Shown one piece after another: positions 53,303 through 64,000 of a DNA stretch of 64,000 nt. This stretch comes from Rhodovulum sulfidophilum DSM 1374 (GTDB lineage: Bacteria > Pseudomonadota > Alphaproteobacteria > Rhodobacterales > Rhodobacteraceae). The DNA lies in the NCBI RefSeq assembly GCF_001633165.1, contig NZ_CP015418.1:901501-965500 (forward strand), in the 5' to 3' direction. Each line of letters starts with the position of its first letter. Position 1 is the stretch's first letter. The position numbers and the translations under genes are program-made. The notes below the pieces were generated by a model. That model was not told where the DNA came from. It searched no databases and saw nothing but the letters and a program-made list of their open reading frames with translations.

Positions 53303-53692
53303 TCAGCTTTCCCTTGGGACGAGCACCGCCTCGCCGGTCACGACGGTCTGGCCGTCGATCTCGCCCGCGAGATGGCAGATCAGCGACTTGCCCTCGGGGC
53401 CGCCGCTGGTGGCGGTGGCGGCAAGCGTTTCGCCGACCGTCACGGCACGGTGGAACGAGAAGGAAATCGCGCCGATCCGGTAGTCGGGACCCGCAAGCCG
53501 CGACAGCGCGGTCGAGAACAGCGCGCCCGCCGCCAGCTCGAAGACGGCCATGTCGGGCAGGCCCATGGCCCGTGCCTTCACCCTGTCGACATGGGCCGCC
53601 CCCAGATTGCCCGAGATGCCGGTGAAGAAACCCTGTTCGGCCACGGTCAGGGTCTTGCGGAAGGTGACCGACTGGCCCCGTTCGATGGTCAT
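53303..53692 (-). CDS. Hot-dog protein with degenerate MaoC motif
   Basis: The 129-residue protein has the hydratase motif as SGNLGAAHVD: the catalytic Asp is Asn29 while His34 remains. It is shorter than its neighbour and aligns along the hot-dog fold (ISFSFHRAVTVGE). Heteromeric R-hydratases often pair one active and one inactive hot-dog chain, so it may be the partner of the 145-residue protein. The ATG at 53692 has GGAGAG just before it; ATG 53704 is the alternative. Confidence 0.8.
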   Translation of the reverse strand: MTIERGQSVTFRKTLTVAEQGFFTGISGNLGAAHVDRVKARAMGLPDMAVFELAAGALFSTALSRLAGPDYRIGAISFSFHRAVTVGETLAATATSGGPEGKSLICHLAGEIDGQTVVTGEAVLVPRES

Positions 53693-53708
53693 CGCGCTCT
53701 CCATCCGC

Positions 53709-54869
53709 TCAGAGGGTCAGGCCGCGCTTGATCACCGAGCGGGCGATCAGCATGCGGTGGATTTCCGAGGTGCCGTCATAGATCCGGGTCACCCGCGCAT
53801 CGCGATAGATCCGTTCCAGCGGCAGTTCCTTGGTGAAGCCGTAGCCGCCGAAGGTCTGGATGCCGCGATCGGCGACCCGGCCCAGCATCTCCGAGGCCTG
53901 CACCTTGACCATCGAGACCTTGTCGCGCGGGTCCAGCCCCCGGTCGATCTCCCAGGCGGTGTTCAGCACCATCATCCGGGTCGCGAAGATTTCCATCGCG
54001 CTGTCGGCGATCATCTGCTGGACCATCTGGAACTCGCCGATGGGCTGGCCGAACTGGTTCCGCGTGGCGGCATGCTCGCGCATCATTTCCAACACGCGCG
54101 AGGCCATGCCGACCGCCCGCGCGCCGATATGGCCAAGGCGGATGCCGCCGACATTGGCCATCATCACCCGAAAGCCCTCGCCGACCTCGCCGAGGATCTG
54201 CTCTTTCGGGACGCGCACGTCGTCGAAGGTCAGCTCGGCATGGCCATAGCCGCGATGGCCCATCATCGGCTGGTTTCGGGTGACCTTGAAGCCCGGCATG
54301 TCCTTGTCGACGATCAGAAGCGTGATGCCGCCGCGCGCGCGTTTCTCGGGGTCGGTCACCGCCATGACGATGATGTAATCGGCAATGTCGCCATCCGAGA
54401 TGAAATGCTTGGTGCCGTTCAGCACCCAGTGATCGCCCTCCGGCACCGCCCTCGTCCTGATCGCGGCCGCGTCCGAGCCCGCGCCCGGTTCGGTGATCGC
54501 CATGGCGCAGATCTTCTCGCCCCTGACGGTGGGATAAAGATATTTGTCGCGCAGATCGCCCTTGAACTGTTCGAGCATCGGATAGACCTGCCCGAAGATC
54601 CGCCGGATCAGCGCGTCCGAGGTCTGGCCCAGCTGTTCCTCGACAAGGCACATGTCGAGAATGCCCAGCCCGCCGCCGCCAACCTCTTCGGACATGTTCA
54701 GCGCGTAAAATCCCAGCGCCTGGGCCTCGGCCCGGACGGCGGCCAGCTTTTCGGGCGGGATTTGGGCATTGGCCTCGGTCTCCTGCTCCAGCGGCTGAAC
54801 CTTCTCGCGCACGAAGCGGCCTACCGCCTCGGTCACCATCTTCATCTCGTCGGAAATCGTGAAATCCAT
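53709..54869 (-). CDS. Acyl-CoA dehydrogenase with Asp at the catalytic-base position
   Basis: The 386-residue FAD enzyme has AMAITEPGAGSD, RNQFGQPIGEFQMVQQM and FGGYGF. The catalytic loop reads IYDGTSEIHRM, with Asp365 where most family members have Glu. Asp is seen in some ACAD10/11-like members, so activity is plausible but may be altered. It follows the CaiB/BaiF gene by five bases, so its substrate is likely the CoA ester made by that transferase. Confidence 0.9.
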   Translation of the reverse strand: MDFTISDEMKMVTEAVGRFVREKVQPLEQETEANAQIPPEKLAAVRAEAQALGFYALNMSEEVGGGGLGILDMCLVEEQLGQTSDALIRRIFGQVYPMLEQFKGDLRDKYLYPTVRGEKICAMAITEPGAGSDAAAIRTRAVPEGDHWVLNGTKHFISDGDIADYIIVMAVTDPEKRARGGITLLIVDKDMPGFKVTRNQPMMGHRGYGHAELTFDDVRVPKEQILGEVGEGFRVMMANVGGIRLGHIGARAVGMASRVLEMMREHAATRNQFGQPIGEFQMVQQMIADSAMEIFATRMMVLNTAWEIDRGLDPRDKVSMVKVQASEMLGRVADRGIQTFGGYGFTKELPLERIYRDARVTRIYDGTSEIHRMLIARSVIKRGLTL

Positions 54870-54874
54870 GTGCC

Positions 54875-56089
54875 TTACCCCCGCATCCGGTCGGTCTGTG
54901 CCGCGGCGCCCGCCTCGATGAGGGCGTCGATCTCGTCCTGGCCAAGGCCCGCCTCGGCCAGCAGCTCGCGGCTGTGTTGGCCCAGCGCGGGCGGCGTCAT
55001 CCGGATGGCGGGGGCCTCGCCGTCATAGCGGACCGGATGGGCCAGCATCACCATCGGCGCGCCGCCCCGGGTCTCGGCCTCGACGAAGGCGCCCAGATGT
55101 TTGACCTGCGGGTTCTCGGGCAGGGCGTCGTAATCCTCGACCGGGGTGTGCCAGACGCCCGCCGCCTCCAGCAGCGGCAGCGCCTCGGCCATGGTCAGGC
55201 GGGCCATGCCCTGCTGCACCAGCATCGCGACCTCGCCGCGCCTGGAAAAGCCGTCCTCCTCGGTGAAGGCGGCCAGCTCGGGCAGGTCCAGCGGACCGGC
55301 CAGATCGGCGGGCTTGCACATCGAGATCATGACATGCCCGTCCCTGACCGCATGGATCCCGTAGGGCGCCGGGCTGAACCAGTTGGCAAGCCCCGCCTCG
55401 CCGCGCGGGCCCTTGCGGTTGGCGCCGTTCATCCAGGCGGTGATCGACTCGCCCTGCAGATCGAGCGCGGCCTGCAGCATGTTGACCTCGACCTTGCGGG
55501 CGGTGCCTGTGCGCTCGCGCTCGAACAGGGCCGCGACGATGCCGCCTGCGGTCAGCGCCGCGGCATGGTGGTCGATCGGGACCGTGCCGATGGCGACCGG
55601 CCCGCCTTCGAGGCTGCCGGTATGGGCGGCAAGCCCGGTCATCGCCTGCAGCAGCACGTCCTGGCCGGGGCGTTTGGCATAGGGGCCGTCGGCGCCATAG
55701 CCGGTGGTCGCGGCATAGATGATGCGGGGATTGATCCGGCGCAGCTCGGCCTCGCCCAGCCCGAGCTTGTCCATAGTGCCGGGGCGGAAATTCTCCATCA
55801 CCACATCGGCGGTCGCGATCAGCCGCTTGACTGCATCCAGCGCTGCGGGCGCCTTCAGGTCCAGCGCGAGCGAGCGCTTGTTGCGGCCGGTGGTGATGTG
55901 GTTGACGCTGGTCTCGTCGACGAAGCGGTTGGCGACGGCCCAGTTGCGCTGGAAGGCGCCGCCGATGGGCTCGATGGCGATCACGTCGGCGCCCATATCG
56001 GCCAGATGCTGCGCCGCCGCAGGCCCCGAGAGAAAATGGTTGAAACTGAGAATCCGAATGCCGTCGAGCGCGCCCATATCTTTCCCCAT
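54875..56089 (-). CDS. CaiB/BaiF family CoA-transferase (class III)
   Basis: The 404-residue family III CoA-transferase has LSGPAAAQHLADMGADVIAIEP near the N-terminus and NEN-like VVMENFRPG. The probable catalytic Asp173 is in VPIDHHAAAL, and GSPAPY-like SPAPYGIHAV is present. It moves CoA between acids via an aspartyl anhydride. As the first gene of the leftward operon it would activate the pathway substrate, using a CoA donor such as a pathway product. A second in-frame ATG (MGALDG) lies four codons in. Confidence 0.92.
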   Translation of the reverse strand: MGKDMGALDGIRILSFNHFLSGPAAAQHLADMGADVIAIEPIGGAFQRNWAVANRFVDETSVNHITTGRNKRSLALDLKAPAALDAVKRLIATADVVMENFRPGTMDKLGLGEAELRRINPRIIYAATTGYGADGPYAKRPGQDVLLQAMTGLAAHTGSLEGGPVAIGTVPIDHHAAALTAGGIVAALFERERTGTARKVEVNMLQAALDLQGESITAWMNGANRKGPRGEAGLANWFSPAPYGIHAVRDGHVMISMCKPADLAGPLDLPELAAFTEEDGFSRRGEVAMLVQQGMARLTMAEALPLLEAAGVWHTPVEDYDALPENPQVKHLGAFVEAETRGGAPMVMLAHPVRYDGEAPAIRMTPPALGQHSRELLAEAGLGQDEIDALIEAGAAAQTDRMRG

Positions 56090-56304
56090 GCAAAAGCCGG
56101 GATCAGAGTAGCGCCCGGCCGGGGTCAGCCGGAATATGCGTTTCTATCGTATTTACCCGGAGGAAAATTCGAAAAGGCTATAGTTGGCCCGGGGCGGGGT
56201 GCGCGGCGCGGAGCAAAGCCCGGGCGAGCGGTCGTCAGGGGCCCTTGGGCAGGGTTGCGGCAATACCGGTGTTTTCGGGCCTGCGGGGGGATGCCGGGGG
56301 GCGG
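56090..56304. other. Promoter region of the CoA-transferase operon
   Basis: This 215-bp gap lies between the leftward CaiB/BaiF gene and the end of the MerR gene. An AT-rich patch at 56130-56180 contains AATATGCG and CGTATTT in opposite orientation 7 bases apart, an imperfect dyad that may be an operator for the LysR or GntR protein. No coding frame is supported. Confidence 0.35.
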
Positions 56305-56730
56305 TCAGGGAATGCGCGGATGGTCGGTGCTGCAAAGCGCGTGGTCGCCGATCGATTCCAGCACCCGGCATTCGGCCGCGCTGCCCCCGGCGCATTGCTC
56401 GATCATCCGTTCCAGTTCGGTCTTGAGCGCGGTCAGCCGGGCCAGCCGTGCCTCGACCGCGGTCAATTGTCGCCGGGCGACGGCATCGGCCGCCGCGCAG
56501 GGCTGCTCGGGATGGTCGGCAAGGTCGAGCAATTCGCGGATCGCGTCGAGCGGAAAGCCCAGTTCGCGTGCGTGGCGGATGAAGGCCAGCCGGTGCAGGG
56601 CGGCCTTCGGATAAAGCCTCTGATTGCCATTGCTGCGCTCGGGGGCAGCCAGCAGGCCGATCTGCTCGTAATAGCGGATCGTGGGCACCTTCACCCCCGC
56701 CGCCTTGCCGAGCTTGCCGATGGTCAGCAT
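56305..56730 (-). CDS. MerR family metal-responsive regulator (ZntR/CadR-like)
   Basis: The 141-residue protein has the MerR winged helix (MLTIGKLGKAAGVKVPTIRYYEQIGLL), a long dimer helix and metal-ligand cysteines. Cys78 (HPEQPC), Cys113 (EQCAGGS) and Cys121 (AECRV) match the ZntR/CadR arrangement. It is divergent from a ZntA-type ATPase, with a 19-bp-spaced promoter between them, so it should activate the exporter on zinc, cadmium or lead. It also has a late Cys133-His136 pair near the C-terminus. Confidence 0.9.
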   Translation of the reverse strand: MLTIGKLGKAAGVKVPTIRYYEQIGLLAAPERSNGNQRLYPKAALHRLAFIRHARELGFPLDAIRELLDLADHPEQPCAAADAVARRQLTAVEARLARLTALKTELERMIEQCAGGSAAECRVLESIGDHALCSTDHPRIP

Positions 56731-56741
56731 GAAAATACCTC

Positions 56742-56772
56742 TTGAAGCTATAGTTACTAGAGACATTAGGTT
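56742..56772 (+). promoter_or_regulatory. MerR-type promoter with 19-bp spacer and dyad
   Basis: The -35 TTGAAG (56742-56747) and -10 TAGGTT (56767-56772) are separated by 19 bp, the over-long spacing that MerR activators untwist. The spacer holds a near-perfect dyad CTATAG-TTA-CTAGAG (56748-56762). It drives the ATPase gene and starts 11 bases beyond the regulator start. Confidence 0.8.
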
Positions 56773-56832
56773 GCGAAACAGCAACGGGCAACAGGCTCGT
56801 CGCAGGTGTTTCAAATGTTTCGCGAGGCCGCC

Positions 56833-59076
<2,244 letters not shown>

Positions 59077-59166
59077 CGGCAGAAAGGCGCCTGTCGGCAC
59101 CGGCCGGACTTCCGTTCGGCCCGCGCGCCGGGCATAGTGCCGGCGCTTTCACGAAAGGACCTGCGA

Positions 59167-60060
59167 ATGTCTCTGCCCGAACTTCTTACTGCCCTCGTCG
59201 GCGGCAATCTCGTCGTCTTGCTGCTGGGCGGGCTGATCCTGCTGACGGTGTTCCTCGGGGTGCGGATCGTGCCGCAATCCGAGAAGCATGTGGTGGAAAG
59301 GTTCGGGCGGCTGCGTTCGGTCCTGGGGCCGGGCATCAACTTCATCGTGCCCTATCTCGACCGGGTCGCCCACAAGATCTCGATCCTCGAGCGGCAGCTT
59401 CCCAATGCCAGCCAGGACGCGATCACCGCCGACAACGTGCTGGTGCAGGTCGAGACCAGCGTCTTCTACCGCATCCTCGAGCCGGAAAAGACCGTCTACC
59501 GCATCCGTGACATCGACGCGGCCATCGCCACCACCGTGGCGGGCATCGTCCGGGCCGAGATCGGCAAGATGGAGCTCGACCAGGTGCAGTCGAACCGTTC
59601 CGAGCTGATCTCGACCATCAAGGAAAGCGTCGAGGATGCGGTGGTCAACTGGGGCATCGAGGTCACCCGCGCCGAGATCCTCGATGTCAATCTCGATGCC
59701 GCCACCCGCGAGGCGATGCTGCAGCAGCTCAATGCCGAGCGCGCCCGCCGCGCCCAGGTGACCGAGGCCGAAGGCACCAAGCGCGCGGTCGAGCTTCAGG
59801 CCGATGCCGAGCTTTACGCCGCCCGCCAGGCCGCCGAGGCGCGCCGCGTTTCGGCCGATGCCGAGGCCTATGCGACCGAGGTCGTGGCCAAGGCCATTGC
59901 CGAGAACGGGCTTGAGGCGGCGCAGTATCAGGTGGCGCTGAAACAGGTCGAGGCGCTGACCAAGGTCGGCGAGGGCGCCGGCAAGCAGACGATCATCCTG
60001 CCCGCCCATGCGATGGATGCCTTTGCCGATGCGTTCAAGATGCTGAAGGGGCGCGGCTGA
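59167..60060 (+). CDS. SPFH/stomatin-like membrane protein (QmcA type)
   Basis: The 297-residue protein has one N-terminal membrane segment (about 13-32). The SPFH band-7 domain follows (about 35-210: VVERFGRL, GPGINFIVPYLDRV, DNVLVQVETSVFYRI). A charged coiled-coil tail is rich in Ala/Glu (about 200-265). Such proteins assemble into cage-like membrane microdomain scaffolds. The ATG at 59167 has AAAGGA upstream. It overlaps the NfeD-like gene by one base, the standard partner pair. Confidence 0.93.
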   Translation: MSLPELLTALVGGNLVVLLLGGLILLTVFLGVRIVPQSEKHVVERFGRLRSVLGPGINFIVPYLDRVAHKISILERQLPNASQDAITADNVLVQVETSVFYRILEPEKTVYRIRDIDAAIATTVAGIVRAEIGKMELDQVQSNRSELISTIKESVEDAVVNWGIEVTRAEILDVNLDAATREAMLQQLNAERARRAQVTEAEGTKRAVELQADAELYAARQAAEARRVSADAEAYATEVVAKAIAENGLEAAQYQVALKQVEALTKVGEGAGKQTIILPAHAMDAFADAFKMLKGRG

Positions 60061-60326
60061 TGCTCGAGACCTGGTGGGTCTGGCTCGCGGGGGCGGCGGT
60101 TCTGGCGATCCTCGAGATTCTGGCCCCGGTCCAGGTCTTTTTCGGCGTCGCGGTCGGCGCGGCGGCGGTCGGCATCGCGCTCTGGCTGGGGCTGGCGGTG
60201 GCCTGGCCCTGGCTTCTCGTGATCTGGGGGCTGGTCGCGGGCCTGTCCTGGCTGGTGCTGCGCCGGGCGCTGGGCGTGAGAAAGGGCCAGGTCAGGATCT
60301 GGGATGACGACATCAACGAGGGATGA
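60060..60326 (+). CDS. NfeD-like small membrane protein
   Basis: The 88-residue protein has three hydrophobic helices (about 5-22, 24-44, 48-70) and a short soluble tail. It lacks the C-terminal OB-fold of full NfeD. It is translationally coupled to the SPFH gene (TGATG) and overlaps the NUDIX gene by 23 bases. It probably helps organise SPFH assemblies. Confidence 0.85.
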   Translation: MLETWWVWLAGAAVLAILEILAPVQVFFGVAVGAAAVGIALWLGLAVAWPWLLVIWGLVAGLSWLVLRRALGVRKGQVRIWDDDINEG

Positions 60327-60738
60327 GCCCTTCGGGGGCGCCAAGCTTGCGCTGCTGACCGGCCGCGGGCTGGTCTCGATCCTCAGGGACGATGTGCCCC
60401 ATATCGCCTGGCCCGGGCACTGGGATTTCGCCGGCGGCGCGCGCGAGGGGCGGGAAAGCCCGGCCGCCTGCGTGCTGCGCGAAACCCGCGAAGAGCTGGG
60501 GCTGGCGCTCGATCCTGCGCGGCTGATCTGGCGGCAGACCTATCCCAATCACCGCGGTCGGCCGGTCTGGTTCTTCGTGGCCCGGATCGGTGCGGACGAG
60601 ATCGCCAGGATCCGTTTCGGCGACGAGGGGCAGGGCTGGGCGGTGATGCCCGTGGGCGATTACCTGGCCCATCCGAAGGGGATCGGCCAGCTCAAGGAGC
60701 AGCTGGCCGAGTATCTTGCGGCGCGGCCCGGCGGCTGA
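60304..60738 (+). CDS. NUDIX hydrolase
   Basis: The 144-residue protein carries an intact Nudix box starting GGAREGRES and ending RETREELGL (about 45-67), which binds Mg2+ and a nucleoside diphosphate derivative. The residues around it (WPGHWDFAGG) resemble mutT/ADP-sugar-type members, but the substrate is unknown. The ATG at 60304 lies inside the end of the NfeD gene. It is convergent with pyrF, 9 bases away. Confidence 0.9.
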   Translation: MTTSTRDEPFGGAKLALLTGRGLVSILRDDVPHIAWPGHWDFAGGAREGRESPAACVLRETREELGLALDPARLIWRQTYPNHRGRPVWFFVARIGADEIARIRFGDEGQGWAVMPVGDYLAHPKGIGQLKEQLAEYLAARPGG

Positions 60739-60747
60739 GCCCGGCTG

Positions 60748-61458
60748 TCAGGCGCGCCCGGCTTCGGGCGAGGCCAGTTCGGCCTGAATGGCCAGAGCCG
60801 CGGCGCGCGGGTCCTCGGCCTGCCAGACCGGTCGTCCCACCACGATGTGATCGGCCCCGTCTGCAACCGCCCGGGCCGGGGTCGCGACCCGCTTCTGATC
60901 GCCAAGCGCCGCGCCCGCGGGCCGCACGCCCGGGGTGACGATGAGCTGGCCCGCCGCTTCGGGCAGGGCGCGGATCATCGCGGCCTCCTGCGGGCTGGCG
61001 ATCACCCCGTCGGCCCCGGCCCCGAAGGCGCGGCCGGCACGTTCTGCCACCAGATCGGGCAGATCGCCCGCGCGGATCAGGCTGGCATCCAGATCGGCGC
61101 GGTCAAGCGAGGTCAGGATCGTGACCGCGAGGATCTTCGTCCGCGACCCGGCCGCGCCCTCGCATGCCGCGCGCACCACATGGGGGTCGCCATGCACGGT
61201 CAGGAAATCCAGATCGAACCGGGCCAGCCCCCTGACCGCCGCCTCGACCGTGGCGCCGATGTCGAAGAGCTTCATGTCGAGGAAGATCCGCTTGCCGTGC
61301 TCGTCCTTCAGCTCGCGCGCCAGCGCCAGCCCGCCGCCGGTCAGCATTCCCAGCCCGATCTTGTAGAAGGCGGCGGCATCGCCGATCCGGGTGGCGAGCG
61401 TCAGCCCGGCATGGGCATCGGGGACGTCGAGGGCGACGATCAGGCGGTCATCGGTCAT
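60748..61458 (-). CDS. pyrF: Orotidine 5'-phosphate decarboxylase
   Basis: The 236-residue TIM-barrel enzyme of pyrimidine synthesis has LIVALDVPD near the start. The catalytic lysine array is FLDMKLFDIGATV (Asp61-Lys63-Asp66). TPGVRPAG and the phosphate-binding VGRPVWQAEDP motif follow. The ATG at 61458 has AAGGAG. It diverges from clpB across a 199-bp spacer. The length is that of the family. Confidence 0.96.
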   Translation of the reverse strand: MTDDRLIVALDVPDAHAGLTLATRIGDAAAFYKIGLGMLTGGGLALARELKDEHGKRIFLDMKLFDIGATVEAAVRGLARFDLDFLTVHGDPHVVRAACEGAAGSRTKILAVTILTSLDRADLDASLIRAGDLPDLVAERAGRAFGAGADGVIASPQEAAMIRALPEAAGQLIVTPGVRPAGAALGDQKRVATPARAVADGADHIVVGRPVWQAEDPRAAALAIQAELASPEAGRA

Positions 61459-61548
61459 GGGGGCGCTCCTTGGCGGCGGACGGGGGGTCGCGCCGGGTTC
61501 TAAGCGGCCGCGGAGGCTCCGTCCAGCGCGACAAAGCGCGGGCGCGGC

Positions 61549-61578
61549 CTTGCAACCGCAGGGGACGGCTCCCAAATT
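61549..61578 (+). promoter_or_regulatory. Candidate RpoH heat-shock promoter of clpB
   Basis: CTTGCAA (61549-61555) and CCCAAATT (61571-61578) are 15 bases apart, close to the CTTGAAA / CCCATNT pattern used by alphaproteobacterial RpoH. They are 79 bases before the clpB ATG. Confidence 0.5.
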
Positions 61579-61657
61579 GCGAGGCAAGGCCCGCGAAAGA
61601 GGATGCGCTGCGGAGCAGGCATCCCGGAGGCGGGCGCTTCTAGGAAAGGAGATCCCG

Positions 61658-64000
61658 ATGAACCTCGAGAAGTTCACGGAACGGTCGCGTGGCTTTCTGC
61701 AGGCCGCCCAGACCATCGCCATGCGGGAAAGCCACCAGCGGCTGGCGCCCGAACATCTTCTGAAAGCGCTGATGGACGATGAGGAGGGCATGGCCTCGAA
61801 CCTCATCCGCCGGGCGGGCGGTGCGCCCGACCGGGTGCTGGAGGCGGTCGAGGCCGCGCTGTCCAAGATGCCCAAGGTTACCGGCGATGCGGGCCAGGTC
61901 TATATGGATCAGGCCACCGGCCGGGTGCTGGACGAGGCCGAGAGCCTGGCCAAGAAGGCGGGCGACAGCTTCGTGCCGGTCGAACGGGTGCTGATGGCGC
62001 TGTGCATGGTGCCCTCGAAGGCCAAGGAGGCGCTCGATGCGGGCGCGGTGACGGCGCAGAACCTCAATGCCGCGATCAACGATATCCGCAAGGGCCGCAC
62101 CGCCGATACGGCCAGTGCCGAGGACGGCTATGAGGCGCTGAAGAAATATGCGCGCGATCTGACGGAGATGGCCGAAGAGGGCAGGATCGATCCGATCATC
62201 GGCCGCGACGAGGAAATCCGCCGCGCGATGCAGGTGCTGAGCCGCCGGACCAAGAACAACCCGGTCCTGATCGGTGAACCCGGCGTCGGCAAGACCGCCA
62301 TCGCCGAGGGTCTCGCGCTTCGGATCGTCAATGGCGACGTGCCCGAAAGCCTGAAGGACAAGCGGCTGATGGCGCTCGACATGGGCGCGCTGATCGCGGG
62401 CGCGAAATATCGCGGCGAGTTCGAGGAACGGCTGAAATCCATCCTGAACGAGATTTCGGCCGCGGCGGGCGAGGTGATCCTGTTCATCGACGAGATGCAC
62501 ACGCTGGTGGGCGCGGGCAAATCCGAAGGCGCGATGGATGCCGCGAACCTGATCAAGCCGGCGCTGGCGCGGGGCGAGCTGCATTGCATCGGCGCGACCA
62601 CGCTCGATGAATACCGCAAGCATGTCGAGAAGGACGCGGCGCTGGCGCGGCGGTTCCAGCCGGTCTTCGTCGAGGAACCGACGGTCGAGGACACCGTGTC
62701 GATCCTGCGCGGCATCAAGGAGAAATACGAGCTGCACCATGGCGTCCGGATCTCGGATGCGGCGCTGGTGGCGGCGGCGACGCTCAGCCATCGCTACATC
62801 ACCGACCGGTTCCTGCCCGACAAGGCCATCGACCTTGTCGACGAGGCCGCCAGCCGCCTGCGGATGGAGGTCGACAGCAAGCCCGAAGAGCTTGACGCGC
62901 TCGACCGCGACATCCTGCAGAAACAGATCGAGGCCGAGGCGCTGCGCAAGGAGGATGACGCGGCCTCGAAGGAACGGCTTGAGAAGCTCGAGGCCGAACT
63001 GGCCGAGATGCAGCAGCAATCGACCGAGATGACCGCCAAATGGCAGGCCGAACGCGACAAGCTGGATCGGTCCCGGCAGATCAAGGAGCAGCTCGACCGG
63101 GCCCGGGCCGAGCTTGACCAGGCCAAGCGCGAGGGCAATCTGGCCCGCGCGGGCGAGCTGTCCTACGGCATCATCCCGCAGTTTGAAAAGGCGCTGTCCG
63201 AGGCCGAGAGCCGCGAGGATGACGTGATGGTCGCGGAGGCGGTGCGCCCCGAGCAGATCGCCCAGGTCGTCGAACGCTGGACCGGCATTCCGACCTCGAA
63301 GATGCTGGAGGGCGAACGCGACAAGCTTCTGCGCATGGAAGAGGAGCTTGGCCGCCGGGTGATCGGTCAGACCGAGGCCGTGAAGGCCGTCGCCAATGCG
63401 GTGCGGCGGGCGCGGGCCGGGCTCAATGACGAGCATCGTCCGCTTGGGTCGTTCCTGTTCCTGGGGCCGACCGGTGTCGGCAAGACCGAGCTGACCAAGG
63501 CGGTGGCGGAATATCTCTTCGACGACGATCAGGCGATGGTCCGGATCGACATGTCGGAATTCATGGAGAAACACGCCGTCGCCCGGCTGATCGGGGCGCC
63601 GCCCGGCTATGTCGGCTATGATGAGGGCGGTGTTCTGACCGAGGCGGTCCGGCGCCGTCCCTATCAGGTGATCCTGTTCGACGAGGTCGAGAAGGCGCAT
63701 CCGGATGTCTTCAACGTGCTCTTGCAGGTTCTGGATGACGGGGTGCTGACCGACGGGCAGGGCCGCAGGGTCGACTTCAAGCAGACGCTGATCGTGCTGA
63801 CCTCCAACCTCGGATCCCAGGCGCTGAGCCAGCTTCCCGACGGGGCCGATGCCGAGTCGGCGCGGCGCGAGGTGATGGAGGCGGTGCGCGACCATTTCCG
63901 GCCGGAATTCCTGAACCGGCTGGACGAGACGGTGATCTTCCACCGGCTCACCCGCGAGGACATGGACGGCATCGTGACGATCCAGCTCCGGCAGCTGCAG
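61658..64000 (+). CDS. clpB: ATP-dependent disaggregase ClpB, N-terminal 781 residues (3' end outside window)
   Basis: The visible part has the Clp N domain ([18 protein letters not shown], 1-145) and AAA1 with Walker A GEPGVGKT at 206-213. The pore loop [11 protein letters not shown] and [11 protein letters not shown] follow. The coiled-coil M domain lies at about 400-520 ([14 protein letters not shown], long Glu/Lys-rich helices). AAA2 has GPTGVGKT at 603-610 and [29 protein letters not shown]. It works with DnaK to dissolve aggregates. The ATG has AAAGGAG. The frame is open at the right edge; about 90 residues are missing. Confidence 0.97.
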   Translation, partial: MNLEKFTERSRGFLQAAQTIAMRESHQRLAPEHLLKALMDDEEGMASNLIRRAGGAPDRVLEAVEAALSKMPKVTGDAGQVYMDQATGRVLDEAESLAKKAGDSFVPVERVLMALCMVPSKAKEALDAGAVTAQNLNAAINDIRKGRTADTASAEDGYEALKKYARDLTEMAEEGRIDPIIGRDEEIRRAMQVLSRRTKNNPVLIGEPGVGKTAIAEGLALRIVNGDVPESLKDKRLMALDMGALIAGAKYRGEFEERLKSILNEISAAAGEVILFIDEMHTLVGAGKSEGAMDAANLIKPALARGELHCIGATTLDEYRKHVEKDAALARRFQPVFVEEPTVEDTVSILRGIKEKYELHHGVRISDAALVAAATLSHRYITDRFLPDKAIDLVDEAASRLRMEVDSKPEELDALDRDILQKQIEAEALRKEDDAASKERLEKLEAELAEMQQQSTEMTAKWQAERDKLDRSRQIKEQLDRARAELDQAKREGNLARAGELSYGIIPQFEKALSEAESREDDVMVAEAVRPEQIAQVVERWTGIPTSKMLEGERDKLLRMEEELGRRVIGQTEAVKAVANAVRRARAGLNDEHRPLGSFLFLGPTGVGKTELTKAVAEYLFDDDQAMVRIDMSEFMEKHAVARLIGAPPGYVGYDEGGVLTEAVRRRPYQVILFDEVEKAHPDVFNVLLQVLDDGVLTDGQGRRVDFKQTLIVLTSNLGSQALSQLPDGADAESARREVMEAVRDHFRPEFLNRLDETVIFHRLTREDMDGIVTIQLRQLQ

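Noticed and set aside
61640..63943. A 767-codon minus-strand frame opposite clpB
   Set aside because: Shadow of clpB, which has both Walker A motifs and the M domain.

Overview
The window is about 64 kb of very GC-rich, densely coding chromosome from an alphaproteobacterium, most likely a member of the Rhodobacterales (Rhodobacter/Rhodovulum/Paracoccus relatives). This is inferred from the kinase-aldolase fusion form of IolC, the pbpC plus alpha-2-macroglobulin operon, three TRAP transporters, CoA-ester catabolic operons and a serB/arfB/recQ/yaaA/pyrF/clpB housekeeping background. No rRNA, tRNA, CRISPR array, prophage or replication origin was recognised.

Layout. 1-22.9 kb is mostly ordinary chromosome: the 3' end of dxs; an FAD monooxygenase with a DUF2783 partner; a thiolase; the pbpC/alpha-2-macroglobulin pair; a hybrid histidine kinase; yaaA; recQ; yggT; a thioesterase; an MFS permease; mepA; a queuosine-precursor transporter; a tiny leader-like transcription unit; arfB; and serB. 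22.9-26.7 kb holds a sulP-usp pair between two gene-poor spacers. 26.7-34.9 kb is a carbohydrate region. A leftward operon (L-idonate-type dehydrogenase, mannitol/mannonate-type dehydrogenase, TRAP QMP) diverges from a rightward iolR-type regulator and iolC. The shared intergenic region has a perfect GGAA-N6-TTCC dyad. iolC is followed at once by degenerate IS3-family transposase fragments (about 34.9-35.7 kb), and no other iol genes follow.

35.8-56.1 kb is a catabolic island. Unit A (leftward): CoA ligase, DUF3830 protein, TRAP MQP and a DHDPS-family lyase, divergent from unit B (tautomerase, acyl-CoA dehydrogenase, MaoC hydratase, GntR regulator). Unit C (leftward): a third TRAP system plus a hydantoinase/dihydropyrimidinase. 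Unit D: an HpcH/HpaI aldolase, then a leftward operon of CaiB/BaiF CoA-transferase, acyl-CoA dehydrogenase, two hot-dog hydratase subunits, two DHDPS paralogues lacking the usual tyrosine, an EthD-like protein and a LysR regulator. Units A+B and D have the same logic: CoA activation, dehydrogenation, hydration, then carbon-carbon cleavage by a DHDPS-type lyase. The substrate is unknown. This is the best candidate here for an undescribed pathway.

56.3-64 kb returns to core functions: a MerR regulator divergent from a ZntA-type metal ATPase, with a textbook 19-bp-spaced promoter; SPFH and NfeD proteins; a NUDIX hydrolase; pyrF; and clpB, which runs off the window end behind a possible RpoH promoter.
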